Assembly (NCBI RefSeq): GCF_014534645.1
Contig: NZ_JACVQF010000198.1
Coordinates: 1-64,000, forward strand
From: Streptomyces griseicoloratus
GTDB taxonomy: Bacteria > Actinomycetota > Actinomycetes > Streptomycetales > Streptomycetaceae
Direction: 5' to 3'
DNA: 64,000 bases
Part shown: positions 56,589 to 64,000 of the stretch, piece after piece
Position numbering within the stretch: the first letter of the stretch is position 1
How the letters are laid out: every line of letters starts with the position of its first letter
The notes under the pieces: generated by a model
Seen by the model: only the letters and a program-made list of their open reading frames with translations
Told to the model about the DNA's origin: nothing
Databases searched by the model: none
Made by a program: the position numbers and the translations under genes

Positions 56589-57125
56589 GTGCACCACCGC
56601 GACTACAGCATCAGGACCGCCACCCGGGAAGACCTCGACGGCGCCCGAGCCGTGATGCTCGACACCGTCTACCACGAGTTCGGCACGGGGTACGTGCCCC
56701 GCTGGCACGGCGACATCATCGACCCGGCCGGTGCGTATCTGGAGCCGGCCCGGCACACCCTGCTCGTCGCCGTGGACGGGGGCGGGGACGTCGTCGCCAC
56801 CGGTGCGCTCGACTCCCGCGGACCGGCGCATCCGCCGAACCCCCGGCACGTCGCCGAGCGCTACCCCTCCGGGGCGACCGCGCAGCTGCGGCGCGTGTAC
56901 GTGCGGCCCGAACACCGCCGGCGGGGGCTGGCCCGGCGGCTCGTCGAGGAGCTGCTGGCCTTCGCCGCCGCCGACGGCGGATACCGGGCCGTGTACCTGC
57001 ACACCGACCCGGCCGTCACCGGTGCCGAGCCGTTCTGGCGGTCCCTCGCCAAGGTCGTGCACGACGAGCGCGAGGACGCCGGCGGCGGGCAGGGGATCGT
57101 GCACTTCGACGTGCCGATGGGGTGA
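56589..57125 (+). CDS. GNAT-family N-acetyltransferase
   Basis: 178 residues from a GTG with no Shine-Dalgarno but a -10-like box seven bases upstream. It begins YSIRTATREDLDGARAVM, a typical GNAT N-terminus. The acetyl-CoA loop is RRVYVRPEHRRRGLARRLVEEL, matching RxxGxG/A, followed by a strand-helix pair (GYRAVYLHTDPAV). The substrate is unknown. It stands between the defence island and the Zur-box transporter operon, whose promoter lies just after its stop. Confidence 0.88.
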   Translation: MHHRDYSIRTATREDLDGARAVMLDTVYHEFGTGYVPRWHGDIIDPAGAYLEPARHTLLVAVDGGGDVVATGALDSRGPAHPPNPRHVAERYPSGATAQLRRVYVRPEHRRRGLARRLVEELLAFAAADGGYRAVYLHTDPAVTGAEPFWRSLAKVVHDEREDAGGGQGIVHFDVPMG

Positions 57126-57133
57126 CTGGATCA

Positions 57134-57148
57134 TGGAAACGGTTTTCA
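57134..57148 (+). promoter_or_regulatory. Zur-box-like operator
   Basis: TGGAAACGGTTTTCA closely matches the actinobacterial Zur consensus TGAAAAnGnTTTTCA (imperfect palindrome). It directly precedes -10-like TATAGG/TAGGCT (57149-57156), about 83 bp before the transporter start, so bound Zur would block transcription when zinc is plentiful. The match is seen; the regulator is inferred. Confidence 0.65.
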
Positions 57149-57231
57149 TATAGGCTGCCGTTTCCCCGCACCCGTACGCCCCTGGCGCCGCCGCGCCCCG
57201 ATCCACCCCCACCCGCACCGAACCGAGGACC

Positions 57232-58737
57232 ATGCGCTCCCACCGCCGCTCCCGGCTGCTCGCCCCGCTCCTGCTCCTCCCGCTGATGTCCGGCTGCTTC
57301 GCCTCCGGCGGCGGCAGCAACTCCGGCTCCGGCGCCAAGGACGGTGACGGCTCCCGGCTCCGCGTCGCCCTCGCCTTCCCGCCCGCCGAGAACCTGTCGC
57401 CCTACGGCGCCGACGCCACCCTGCTCAGCCGGCTCGGCGTCACCGAGGGCCTCACCGCGCTCGACGCCAACGGCTCCGCCGCCCCCGCGCTCGCCGAGTC
57501 CTGGCGGCGGGACGGCGAGAAGACCTGGGAGTTCACGCTGCGCGACGCCACCTTCCAGGACGGCACCGAGGTCACCCCGGCCGCCGTGGCCGACTCCCTC
57601 ACCCACGCCACCGAGGCCGAGCCCGTGCCCGCCGCCCTCTCCGGCGTGACCATCACCGCCAAGGCCGACGGCGACCGGACGCTGCGCGTCACCACGACCG
57701 AGCCCGACCCCGTCCTGCCCCTGCGGCTGTCCAGCCCCAGCCTCGCCGTCCTCTCCGCCAAGGCGTACGGCAAGAGCGGCCGCGTCGACCCCGTCGGCAC
57801 CGCCACCGGCCCCTTCGAGATCACCAAGGTGAACGGGGCCACCTCCGCCACCCTCGACCGGTTCGACGAGTACTGGGGCGGACGCGCCCAGGCCGCCGGC
57901 GTCGACGCCCGCTTCATCGCCGACGGCACCGCCCGCGCCAACGCCCTGCGGACCGGCGAGCTCGACATCGCCGAGGCCGTCCCCGTCGCCCAGGCGGCGA
58001 CCCTGGAGAAGGACACCCGGCGGGACACCGCCACCACCCGGACCACCAGCCTGCTGCTCAACACCTCCAAGGGGACGTTCAAGGACGCCGGACTGCGGGC
58101 CGCCGCCCGTGCCGCCGTCGACACCTCCGTCCTCGCCGAGGACGTGTACGAGGGGTACGCCGACCCCGGCGCCGGCATCTACGGGCCCGCCGTCACCTGG
58201 GCCGAGGGCAAGCGGACCGAGCCCGTCGGACGCGCCGCGGCCGGCCGGGCCGCCGGCGACACCGTCACCCTCGCCACCTACGACAACCGGCCCGAGCTGC
58301 CCGAGGTGGCCCAGGTCGTCAAGCAGCAGCTGGAGAAGGCGGGCTTCAAGGTGAAGCTCACCGTCCGCGAGTACTCGCGGCTGGAGAGCGACGCCCTGGA
58401 GGGGAAGTTCGACGCGTTCGTGCTCGCCCGCAACACCCTCCTCGACACCGGCGACCCCGTCGCCGTCCTCGCCAGTGACTACACCTGCGACGGCGGCTTC
58501 AACATCGCCCAGCTCTGCGACAAGGACGCCGACCGCGCCGTCGCCGAGGCCGAGAAGACCGCCGACAGCGGTGAGCGGCAGGACGCCGCCATGGCCGCCG
58601 AGGCCCGGGTCCTCGGCAGCGACGCCGTCGTGCCCCTCGTGCACCAGCGGATCATCACCGGTGTCGCCGCCGGCGTACAGGGCGTGATCCTCGACCCGTA
58701 CGAGCGCACCCTCGTCGGCACCGGCACACGGCGCTGA
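57232..58737 (+). CDS. family 5 extracellular solute-binding lipoprotein
   Basis: 501 residues. The lipobox LMSGC puts the lipid-anchored Cys at residue 22, followed by a Gly/Ser linker. The body has family 5 (DppA/NikA/OppA) features: LRVALAFPPAENLSPYG, TWEFTLRDATFQDGTEVT, GPFEITKVNG, and FDEYWGG. It binds a peptide, nickel complex or metallophore outside the membrane. A Zur-like operator precedes it, favouring a zinc-metallophore substrate (inference). The permease gene follows after 3 bp. Confidence 0.9.
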   Translation: MRSHRRSRLLAPLLLLPLMSGCFASGGGSNSGSGAKDGDGSRLRVALAFPPAENLSPYGADATLLSRLGVTEGLTALDANGSAAPALAESWRRDGEKTWEFTLRDATFQDGTEVTPAAVADSLTHATEAEPVPAALSGVTITAKADGDRTLRVTTTEPDPVLPLRLSSPSLAVLSAKAYGKSGRVDPVGTATGPFEITKVNGATSATLDRFDEYWGGRAQAAGVDARFIADGTARANALRTGELDIAEAVPVAQAATLEKDTRRDTATTRTTSLLLNTSKGTFKDAGLRAAARAAVDTSVLAEDVYEGYADPGAGIYGPAVTWAEGKRTEPVGRAAAGRAAGDTVTLATYDNRPELPEVAQVVKQQLEKAGFKVKLTVREYSRLESDALEGKFDAFVLARNTLLDTGDPVAVLASDYTCDGGFNIAQLCDKDADRAVAEAEKTADSGERQDAAMAAEARVLGSDAVVPLVHQRIITGVAAGVQGVILDPYERTLVGTGTRR

Positions 58738-58740
58738 GCC

Positions 58741-60528
58741 ATGCGGCAGCAGGTGGCCACGGTCGTGTGGCGGGTCGTCCTCGCGGCCGGGCTGGTGTGC
58801 GGGATCGGTCTGCTGCCCCGGCTCACGCGGACCGACCCCGCGCTGACCGTCCTCAAGGCCCGGTCGGCGGAGCGCGACCCGTCGCCCGAGGTGCTCGCCG
58901 GCATCCGTGCACAACTCGGCCTCGACGACGGGCCGCTGCACCTGCTCACCCGGTGGCTGGGCGGGCTGGCCCGCGGTGACGCCGGGCAGTCGTGGATCTC
59001 CGGCTCCGACGTCCTGCCCGACGTGCTGCGGGCTCTCGGCGCCTCGCTGCTGCTGATGGCCGCGGCGCTCGTCGTCGCCGCCGTCACCGCCGGGCTCGTC
59101 TGCGCCCGTACGCTCCGGCTGGGGGCACGGCGGCGGCTCGGCGGACGGCGGCGCGCCGGCTCGGGCTCCGCCGTCGTCGCCGCGCTGCCCGAGTTCCTCG
59201 TCGCCTCCGTCCTCGCCACCGTGGTCGGCGTCCAGCTCGGCTGGCTGCCCGCCCTCGGCTGGTACGGGCCGCGGTGGACGGTGCTGCCCGCGCTCGCCCT
59301 CGGGCTGCCCGCCGGAGCCCTGATCGGACGGCTGCTCGACGATCTGCTGCCCGGCGCCTTCGGCGAGCCCTGGGCCCTGGCCGCCGCCGCCCGCGGACTG
59401 ACCGGCCGGCGGATCGCCCGCCAGGCGCTGCGGCGCTGTCTGCCCGCGCTGCTGCCCAACCTCGGCCTGTTCGCCGTCGGACTGACCGGCGGGGCCGTCG
59501 CCGTGGAGCAGATCTTCGACATCCCGGGCCTCGGCCGCACCACCCTCCAGGCCGCCCTCGCCCAGGACCTGCCCGTCCTGCAGACCGGCACCCTCGCCCT
59601 CGTCCTGCTCGCCGCCCTGGCCACCGGCGCCACCCGCCTCGCCGCCCGCCTGCTCACCGGGCCCGCCCCGCGCGACGGCGCCCTGTCCTCGCTGCACCGG
59701 CCCACGCCGCCGGCCCGGACGGTGCCGCCCCTGCTCTACGGTGCCGTCCTGCTCGCCGTCGTCGGATTCGGACTGCCCCGCGATCCGCTCGCCGTGCACA
59801 CCGGCGACCGGCTCCGGGCGCCCTCCTTCGACCACCCCTTCGGCACCGACGCCCTCGGCCGCGACCTGCTCGCCCGGGTCGGCCACGGTGCCCTCGACAC
59901 CCTGCTGCTCGCCCTCGCCATCAGCGCCGCCGCGCTCCTGACGGGCGTGGTGCTGGGTCTCGTACCCCGGGTGTCCGGGCCGCTCGTCGACACCGTCAAC
60001 GCCGTGCCGCCCGTACTCGCCGCCCTCCTCGTCACCGCGGTCGCCGGCAGCGGTCCGGCCACCCCCGCGTTCGCCGTCGCCGCCGTCGCCTGGGCGCCGC
60101 TCGCCGCCCACACCTCGGCGCTGCTGCGGCAGGAACGCGCCACGCTGCACGTGACGGCCACCCGGGGACTGGGCGCCGGCCGCTGGTACCTGCTGCGCCA
60201 CGAACTGCTGCCCGCCGTGCTGCCGCCGGTCGTCCGGCACGCCCTGCTGCGCCTGCCCGGCGTCGCCCTCGCGCTCGCCTCGCTCGGCTTCCTCGGCCTG
60301 GGCGCCCAGCCGCCGTCCCCCGAGTGGGGCCTGCTGCTCGCCGAGAACCAGCCCTACGCCGAACGCGCCCCCTGGGCGGTCCTCGCCCCCGCCGCCGTCC
60401 TCGCCCTGCTCGGCGCGCTGGCCGTCACCGCGGCGGGCGGACTGCGCCGGCCCCGACGGCGCGCGCGTGCGTCGGCCGTCGTCCGGGAGGAGCCCGCCGA
60501 AAGGAGAGAGCCGGTGGCCTCCCGATGA
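58741..60528 (+). CDS. fused DppB-DppC-type ABC permease
   Basis: 595 residues. The first half is DppB-like: LGLDDGPLHLLTRWLGGLARGD, IFDIPGLGRTTLQAAL. After PPARTVPPLLYG a second permease begins, DppC-like: FGTDALGRDLLARV, and an EAA-loop region (HVTATRGLGAGRWYLLRHELLP). Together about 10-12 membrane helices. The two subunits are normally separate proteins of ~310 and ~290 residues, so this is a true fusion. No ATPase follows in the window, and it must be supplied in trans. The basic tail ends at the MFS start (ATGA overlap). Confidence 0.88.
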   Translation: MRQQVATVVWRVVLAAGLVCGIGLLPRLTRTDPALTVLKARSAERDPSPEVLAGIRAQLGLDDGPLHLLTRWLGGLARGDAGQSWISGSDVLPDVLRALGASLLLMAAALVVAAVTAGLVCARTLRLGARRRLGGRRRAGSGSAVVAALPEFLVASVLATVVGVQLGWLPALGWYGPRWTVLPALALGLPAGALIGRLLDDLLPGAFGEPWALAAAARGLTGRRIARQALRRCLPALLPNLGLFAVGLTGGAVAVEQIFDIPGLGRTTLQAALAQDLPVLQTGTLALVLLAALATGATRLAARLLTGPAPRDGALSSLHRPTPPARTVPPLLYGAVLLAVVGFGLPRDPLAVHTGDRLRAPSFDHPFGTDALGRDLLARVGHGALDTLLLALAISAAALLTGVVLGLVPRVSGPLVDTVNAVPPVLAALLVTAVAGSGPATPAFAVAAVAWAPLAAHTSALLRQERATLHVTATRGLGAGRWYLLRHELLPAVLPPVVRHALLRLPGVALALASLGFLGLGAQPPSPEWGLLLAENQPYAERAPWAVLAPAAVLALLGALAVTAAGGLRRPRRRARASAVVREEPAERREPVASR

Positions 60529-61757
60529 CCGCGCCGCCCTCGGCCGGGTGCCTCGCGAAGGCATCCGGACGCAGGCCGCTCTCCCCGCTGCTGCGGCTGC
60601 TCGTCCTCACCCAGCTCGCCTTCAACATCGGCTTCTTCGCCGTCCTGCCCTTCCTCTCCGAACACCTCGGACAGGGCATGGGCATGGCGGGCTGGCTGGT
60701 CGGGTTCGTGCTCGGGCTGCGCACCTTCAGCCAGCAGGGGCTGTTCGTGGTCGGCGGGGCGCTGGCCGACCGGTACGGCATCCGGCCCGTCGTGCTCGCC
60801 GGATGCGTGCTGCGCATCGCCGGGTTCGTGTGGCTCGGGTACGCCGGGCGGACCTGGGCGGTCGTCGGTGCCGTGCTGCTCATCGGGTTCGCCGCCGCGC
60901 TGTTCTCGCCGGCCGTCGAGTCCGAGGTCGCCCGGCAGGCCGTGGCGTGGGAGGAGGCGGGCGGCGGGCCCCGGACGCGGGTCCTCGCGCTGTTCACCGT
61001 CGCCGGTCAGGCCGGGGCCTTCATCGGGCCGCTGCTGGGCGCGCTGCTGCTGGCGGTGGACTTCCGTACGGCCTGTCTGGCCGGCGCCGGCGTCTTCGTG
61101 CTCGTCCTCGCCGGGCACGCGCGGCTGCTGCCCCAGCACATCCCCGGGCGGGCCCGCACCCGGGTGAAGGGCGGGGCGCGGCTGCTGCTGCGCAACCGCC
61201 GGTTCCTGGCGCTGTGCTGTGCGTACGGCGCCTACCTGCTCGCCTACAACCAGCTCTACCTCGCCCTGCCCGCCGAGGTGGAGCGGGCCGCGGGCTCCCA
61301 GGCGCCGCTGGCCTGGCTGTTCGCGCTGTCCTCGCTGCTGGTGGTGACGGCGCAGTTGCCCGTCACCCGGTGGGCGGGGGAGCGGCTGTCGCTGCGCCGG
61401 TCGATGGCGGCCGGGCTGGTGCTGATCGGGGCCGGGTTCACGCTCGTCGCGCTCGCCCGGCCCGCCGGGTGGACGGGGGGTGCCGGGCTGGCGCCCGCCG
61501 CCGGGTTCGTCGTCCTGCTGACCCTCGGCCAGATGCTCGTCGCCCCCGTCGCCCGCGCCTGGGTGCCCGACCTCGCCGAGGACGGGCGGCTCGGGTTGTA
61601 CACGGGGGCGCTGTCCTCGGTGTCCGGGCTCATCGTGCTGCTCGGCAGCTCGGTCACCGGATCCCTGCTGGACAGCGGCCTGCCGCCGGCCGCGCCGTGG
61701 CTCGTCCTGGCCGCCGTACCGCTGGCGGCGGCCGGACTGCTGCCGCGCCGTCACTGA
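60525..61757 (+). CDS. MFS transporter
   Basis: 410 residues; the ATG overlaps the permease stop. About 12 membrane helices are visible, with the MFS loop motif GGALADRYGIRPV between helices 2 and 3. The sequence resembles drug/metabolite exporters of the DHA1 type. In an operon behind a Zur-like box with an uptake system, it could export a metallophore whose metal complex the ABC system brings back (inference). A multidrug role is the alternative. Confidence 0.88.
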   Translation: MTAPPSAGCLAKASGRRPLSPLLRLLVLTQLAFNIGFFAVLPFLSEHLGQGMGMAGWLVGFVLGLRTFSQQGLFVVGGALADRYGIRPVVLAGCVLRIAGFVWLGYAGRTWAVVGAVLLIGFAAALFSPAVESEVARQAVAWEEAGGGPRTRVLALFTVAGQAGAFIGPLLGALLLAVDFRTACLAGAGVFVLVLAGHARLLPQHIPGRARTRVKGGARLLLRNRRFLALCCAYGAYLLAYNQLYLALPAEVERAAGSQAPLAWLFALSSLLVVTAQLPVTRWAGERLSLRRSMAAGLVLIGAGFTLVALARPAGWTGGAGLAPAAGFVVLLTLGQMLVAPVARAWVPDLAEDGRLGLYTGALSSVSGLIVLLGSSVTGSLLDSGLPPAAPWLVLAAVPLAAAGLLPRRH

Positions 61758-61785
61758 GGGACGGGGACGCGGACCCCACGACCGG

Positions 61786-62079
61786 TCACTCCGAGTCGAC
61801 GTGGGGCTGGATCTCCACCGTGAAGACGCCGTCGTCGGGGCCGGTGCCTTCCTCGTCCGCCCACACGATCACGCGCACGTGCTGCTCGCCGATGCCGTTC
61901 ACCCTCCACTCGGTCACCAGGTCGGTGAGGACGAGCGCGGCGACGTACTCGGGGCCCTGCCTGGGCGTGTCGGTGGTGATCCTTCCCCGCCAGCGAGGGG
62001 AGTGGCCGCCGAGGGGGCGCCAGCCGGCGGAGCCGTGCGGCTCCTCGACCCGGTACGCCCACGCCCTCTCGGTGCCCAT
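61786..62079 (-). CDS. small conserved protein, paralogue A
   Basis: 97 residues: WAYRVEEPHGSAGWRPLGGH...RWRGRITTDTP, ending in an acidic tail. It is clearly homologous to the neighbour at 62122-62421 (EPHGSxGWRP, LVTEW/LMTEW, HVRVxxW shared). No signal or enzyme motif. No Shine-Dalgarno; CAGGAT lies seven bases before the ATG, as in the paralogue, suggesting a leaderless transcript. Convergent with the MFS gene. Function unknown. Confidence 0.75.
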   Translation of the reverse strand: MGTERAWAYRVEEPHGSAGWRPLGGHSPRWRGRITTDTPRQGPEYVAALVLTDLVTEWRVNGIGEQHVRVIVWADEEGTGPDDGVFTVEIQPHVDSE

Positions 62080-62121
62080 GGCACCAATCCTGTCACCGTG
62101 AGGAGCCCCGCGCGCCGGCGA

Positions 62122-62421
62122 TCACGCCGCGTCGATGTCCGTCCGGGGCCGGACCTCCACGACGAAGTCCGCCTCCTCCATGTCGCCCGCCTCGTCGTGC
62201 CAGAGGAAGACCCGCACATGCATCGCGTGATGGAGGCCGCTCCTCTCCCACTCCGTCATCAGATCGCCGACGATGCGGCTGATGGCGTACTTGGCGCCCT
62301 CGGGCGAGTCGGGGGCGGTGATCGCGCCCTGCCACCGCTCGGGCTCGCTGCCGTAGGGGCGCCAGCCCTCGGAGCCGTGCGGCTCGAACACCCGGTACAC
62401 CCAGTCCGTCTCGGTGTTCAT
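62122..62421 (-). CDS. small conserved protein, paralogue B
   Basis: 99 residues from the ATG at 62421; the upstream extension to 62469 lacks support. It starts MNTETDWVYRVFEPHGSEGWRPYG and shares roughly half its residues with paralogue A. It also has CAGGAT seven bases before the start, so promoter and gene were duplicated together. The product is acidic, soluble and of unknown function. Confidence 0.78.
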   Translation of the reverse strand: MNTETDWVYRVFEPHGSEGWRPYGSEPERWQGAITAPDSPEGAKYAISRIVGDLMTEWERSGLHHAMHVRVFLWHDEAGDMEEADFVVEVRPRTDIDAA

Positions 62422-62650
62422 AACACCGATCCTGCCACCGGGGAGTCCGATGCGCCGCATCGGACCCACCCACCCCTCCGTTCACTGTCGGTCGACGTCT
62501 TGTCAGCGGACCGTATGGCGGATCACACTGCCATGTGAGTGATCACCGGAGATGGCCGAAGGCGTAGGGGACCCCGCGCGCGGACCGCCCTCCTCCCGAG
62601 CGCGTGAACTGCACGATCCGTTGATGTCCGGATGGAAGGTGGAGCAGCTC

Positions 62651-64000
62651 GTGGGTCACCTACGCAGGACGGGAGTGAGCCGGCGGCGTGTGCTGGGCAC
62701 GGCAGCCGGACTGGCCGCGACCGCGGCGGGAGTGCCGTCCGCGGCCGCGTTCGCGGCACCGGAACGGACGCTGCCCGAACAGGCCCGCTGGCGCAGACAC
62801 GCCGCCCGCGTGACGATCACCCGGGACGACTGGGGCATTCCCCACATCGTGGGCAAGACCAATGCCGACGCGGTGTTCGGAATGATGTACGCGCAGGCGG
62901 AGGACGACTTCAACCGGATCGAACAGAACTACCTCGTCGCCCTGGGCCGCCTCGCCGAGGCCGAGGGCGAGAGTGCCATCTGGCAGGACCTGCGGCAGCG
63001 GCTGTTCCTCGACCCGGAGGCGCTGAAGAAGGACTACGCGAAGTCTCCGGCGTGGCTGCGCACGTTGATGCGGGCCTGGGCGGACGGGCTCAACTACTAC
63101 CTCGCGACACACCCCGAGGTGCGTCCGCGCGTGCTCGACCGGTTCGAGCCGTGGATGCCGCTGAGCTTCTCGGAGGGCAGCATCGGCGGCGACATCGAGT
63201 CGGTGCTGCTCACCCGGCTCGAAGCCTTCTACGGCCGGCGGGACGTGCCGATGACCGACGAGGAGCGCGGGCTGGTGCTGCGCGAACCCACGGGGTCGAA
63301 CGGCTTCGCGATCGCGCCGAGCCACACGCGTGACGGCCACGCGCTGCTCCTGATCAACCCGCACACCAGCTTCTTCTTCCGCTCGGAACAGCATGTGACG
63401 AGCGGGGAGGGGCTCAACGTCTACGGTGCCGCCACCTGGGGCCAGTTCTTCATCTACCAGGGCTTCAACGCGCACACCGGGTGGATGCACACCACGGCCG
63501 GCGTCGACAACATCGACGAGTTCGCCGAGACGATCGTGACGGGGGCCGACGGAACCCGCCACTACCGCTACGGTGACGAACTGCGCCCCGTCACCACGAA
63601 GACGATCACCCTGTCCTTCCGTACCGAGGACGGCGGACTGGGCGAACGCAGCTTCACCACGTTCGCCACCCATCACGGCCCCATCGTGCGCGAGGCGGAC
63701 GGCAAGTGGATCGCGTGCGCGCTGATGAACAAGCCCGTCGAGGCGCTCAAGCAGAGCTTCCTGCGCACCACGACGGGGAGCTACGCGGACTACCTCCGGG
63801 TGGCGGGCCTGAAGGCGAACAGCTCGAACAACACGCTCTTCGCGGACTCGAAGGGCGAGATCGCCTTCCTGATGCCGCAGTTCATGCCGGTGCGAGACGA
63901 CCGCTTCGACTACCGCAGGCCCGTCGACGGCAGTGACCCGGCGACCGACTGGCGCGGACTGCACAGCCTGGACAGCATGCCGCACGTCGTGAACCCGGAG
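62651..64000 (+). CDS. Tat-exported penicillin-acylase-family hydrolase (3' end outside the window)
   Basis: 450 residues visible; the gene continues past the right edge. The GTG at 62651 has GGTGGAG seven bases upstream; an ATG at 62624 is also in frame. The twin-arginine signal SRRRVLGTAAG is followed by an Ala-rich core. The alpha-chain part has the family start (VTITRDDWGIPHIVGKTNADAVFG, YAQAEDDFNRIEQ). The Ntn nucleophile Ser lies in GSNGFAIAPS near residue 215, where autocleavage would release the beta chain. Related enzymes hydrolyse beta-lactams, acyl-homoserine lactones or lipopeptides. The substrate is not readable from this part. Confidence 0.88.
   Translation, partial: MGHLRRTGVSRRRVLGTAAGLAATAAGVPSAAAFAAPERTLPEQARWRRHAARVTITRDDWGIPHIVGKTNADAVFGMMYAQAEDDFNRIEQNYLVALGRLAEAEGESAIWQDLRQRLFLDPEALKKDYAKSPAWLRTLMRAWADGLNYYLATHPEVRPRVLDRFEPWMPLSFSEGSIGGDIESVLLTRLEAFYGRRDVPMTDEERGLVLREPTGSNGFAIAPSHTRDGHALLLINPHTSFFFRSEQHVTSGEGLNVYGAATWGQFFIYQGFNAHTGWMHTTAGVDNIDEFAETIVTGADGTRHYRYGDELRPVTTKTITLSFRTEDGGLGERSFTTFATHHGPIVREADGKWIACALMNKPVEALKQSFLRTTTGSYADYLRVAGLKANSSNNTLFADSKGEIAFLMPQFMPVRDDRFDYRRPVDGSDPATDWRGLHSLDSMPHVVNPE

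Noticed and set aside
57016-60564. A 1,182-codon minus-strand open frame over the transporter operon
   Set aside because: Repetitive Gly/Gln/Arg composition typical of antisense frames. The plus strand has a lipobox protein and permease motifs.

Overview
This window reads as Streptomyces (or a very close actinobacterium) chromosome. G+C is very high throughout, GTG starts and ATGA/GTGA stop-start overlaps are frequent, and the secreted proteins carry Tat or Sec signals with arginine-rich N-termini. Antisense frames stay open for thousands of bases, so many long reading frames are artefacts. I see no tRNA, rRNA, IS element, integrase or CRISPR array.

Layout. (1) 1-6.6 kb: secreted copper and carbohydrate enzymes: a cupredoxin surface protein, a two-domain small laccase, and a very large ThuA/sugar-dehydrogenase/PKD/DUF1080 protein. 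(2) 6.7-9.1 kb: an EF-G paralogue behind a short leader ORF and hairpins, one of which masks its ribosome-binding site. (3) 9.2-17.1 kb: a PUA/EVE-like protein, then a coupled five-gene SWIM / unknown / VWA / MoxR-AAA / DUF5682 operon resembling E. coli yehQ-P-L-M. (4) 17.3-21.4 kb: small unknown proteins, a frameshifted McrB relic, a SPOR/NAGPA glycosidase and a secreted esterase. (5) 21.5-30.3 kb: an HTH-fused N6-adenine methylase facing a three-gene McrB-McrC-(RelE-like/UvrD helicase) operon, followed by an uncharacterised two-gene membrane/coiled-coil module. (6) 30.5-31.6 kb: a decayed PASTA-domain membrane protein. (7) 31.8-56.5 kb: a large DISARM-class-1-like island in two divergent arms. 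The left arm encodes a kinase-helicase-nuclease giant, a DrmD helicase, a DrmMI methylase and a HhH/coiled-coil membrane protein. The right arm encodes a giant sigma-70-type factor, DrmA (interrupted by one amber codon), DrmB and a small UvrD-like helicase. DrmC is absent. (8) 56.6-64 kb: a GNAT acetyltransferase, a Zur-box-headed peptide/metallophore-type transporter operon with an MFS exporter, a tandem pair of small paralogues, and the start of a Tat-exported penicillin-acylase-family enzyme.

How the genes work together. From about 9 to 56 kb this is a conflict/defence island: modification enzymes, modified-DNA restriction, helicases and a signalling kinase lie together with pseudogenes and relics typical of rapid turnover. 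The most unusual part is the divergent DISARM-like locus. It adds a protein kinase fused to a DUF1998 helicase with a nuclease-like tail, and a roughly 1,180-residue sigma factor with a duplicated C-terminal module and a long coiled coil. A clear promoter with a perfect palindrome over its -35 box sits between the two arms. This combination suggests a defence system that senses (kinase) and transcriptionally switches (sigma) itself, which I do not recognise as described.
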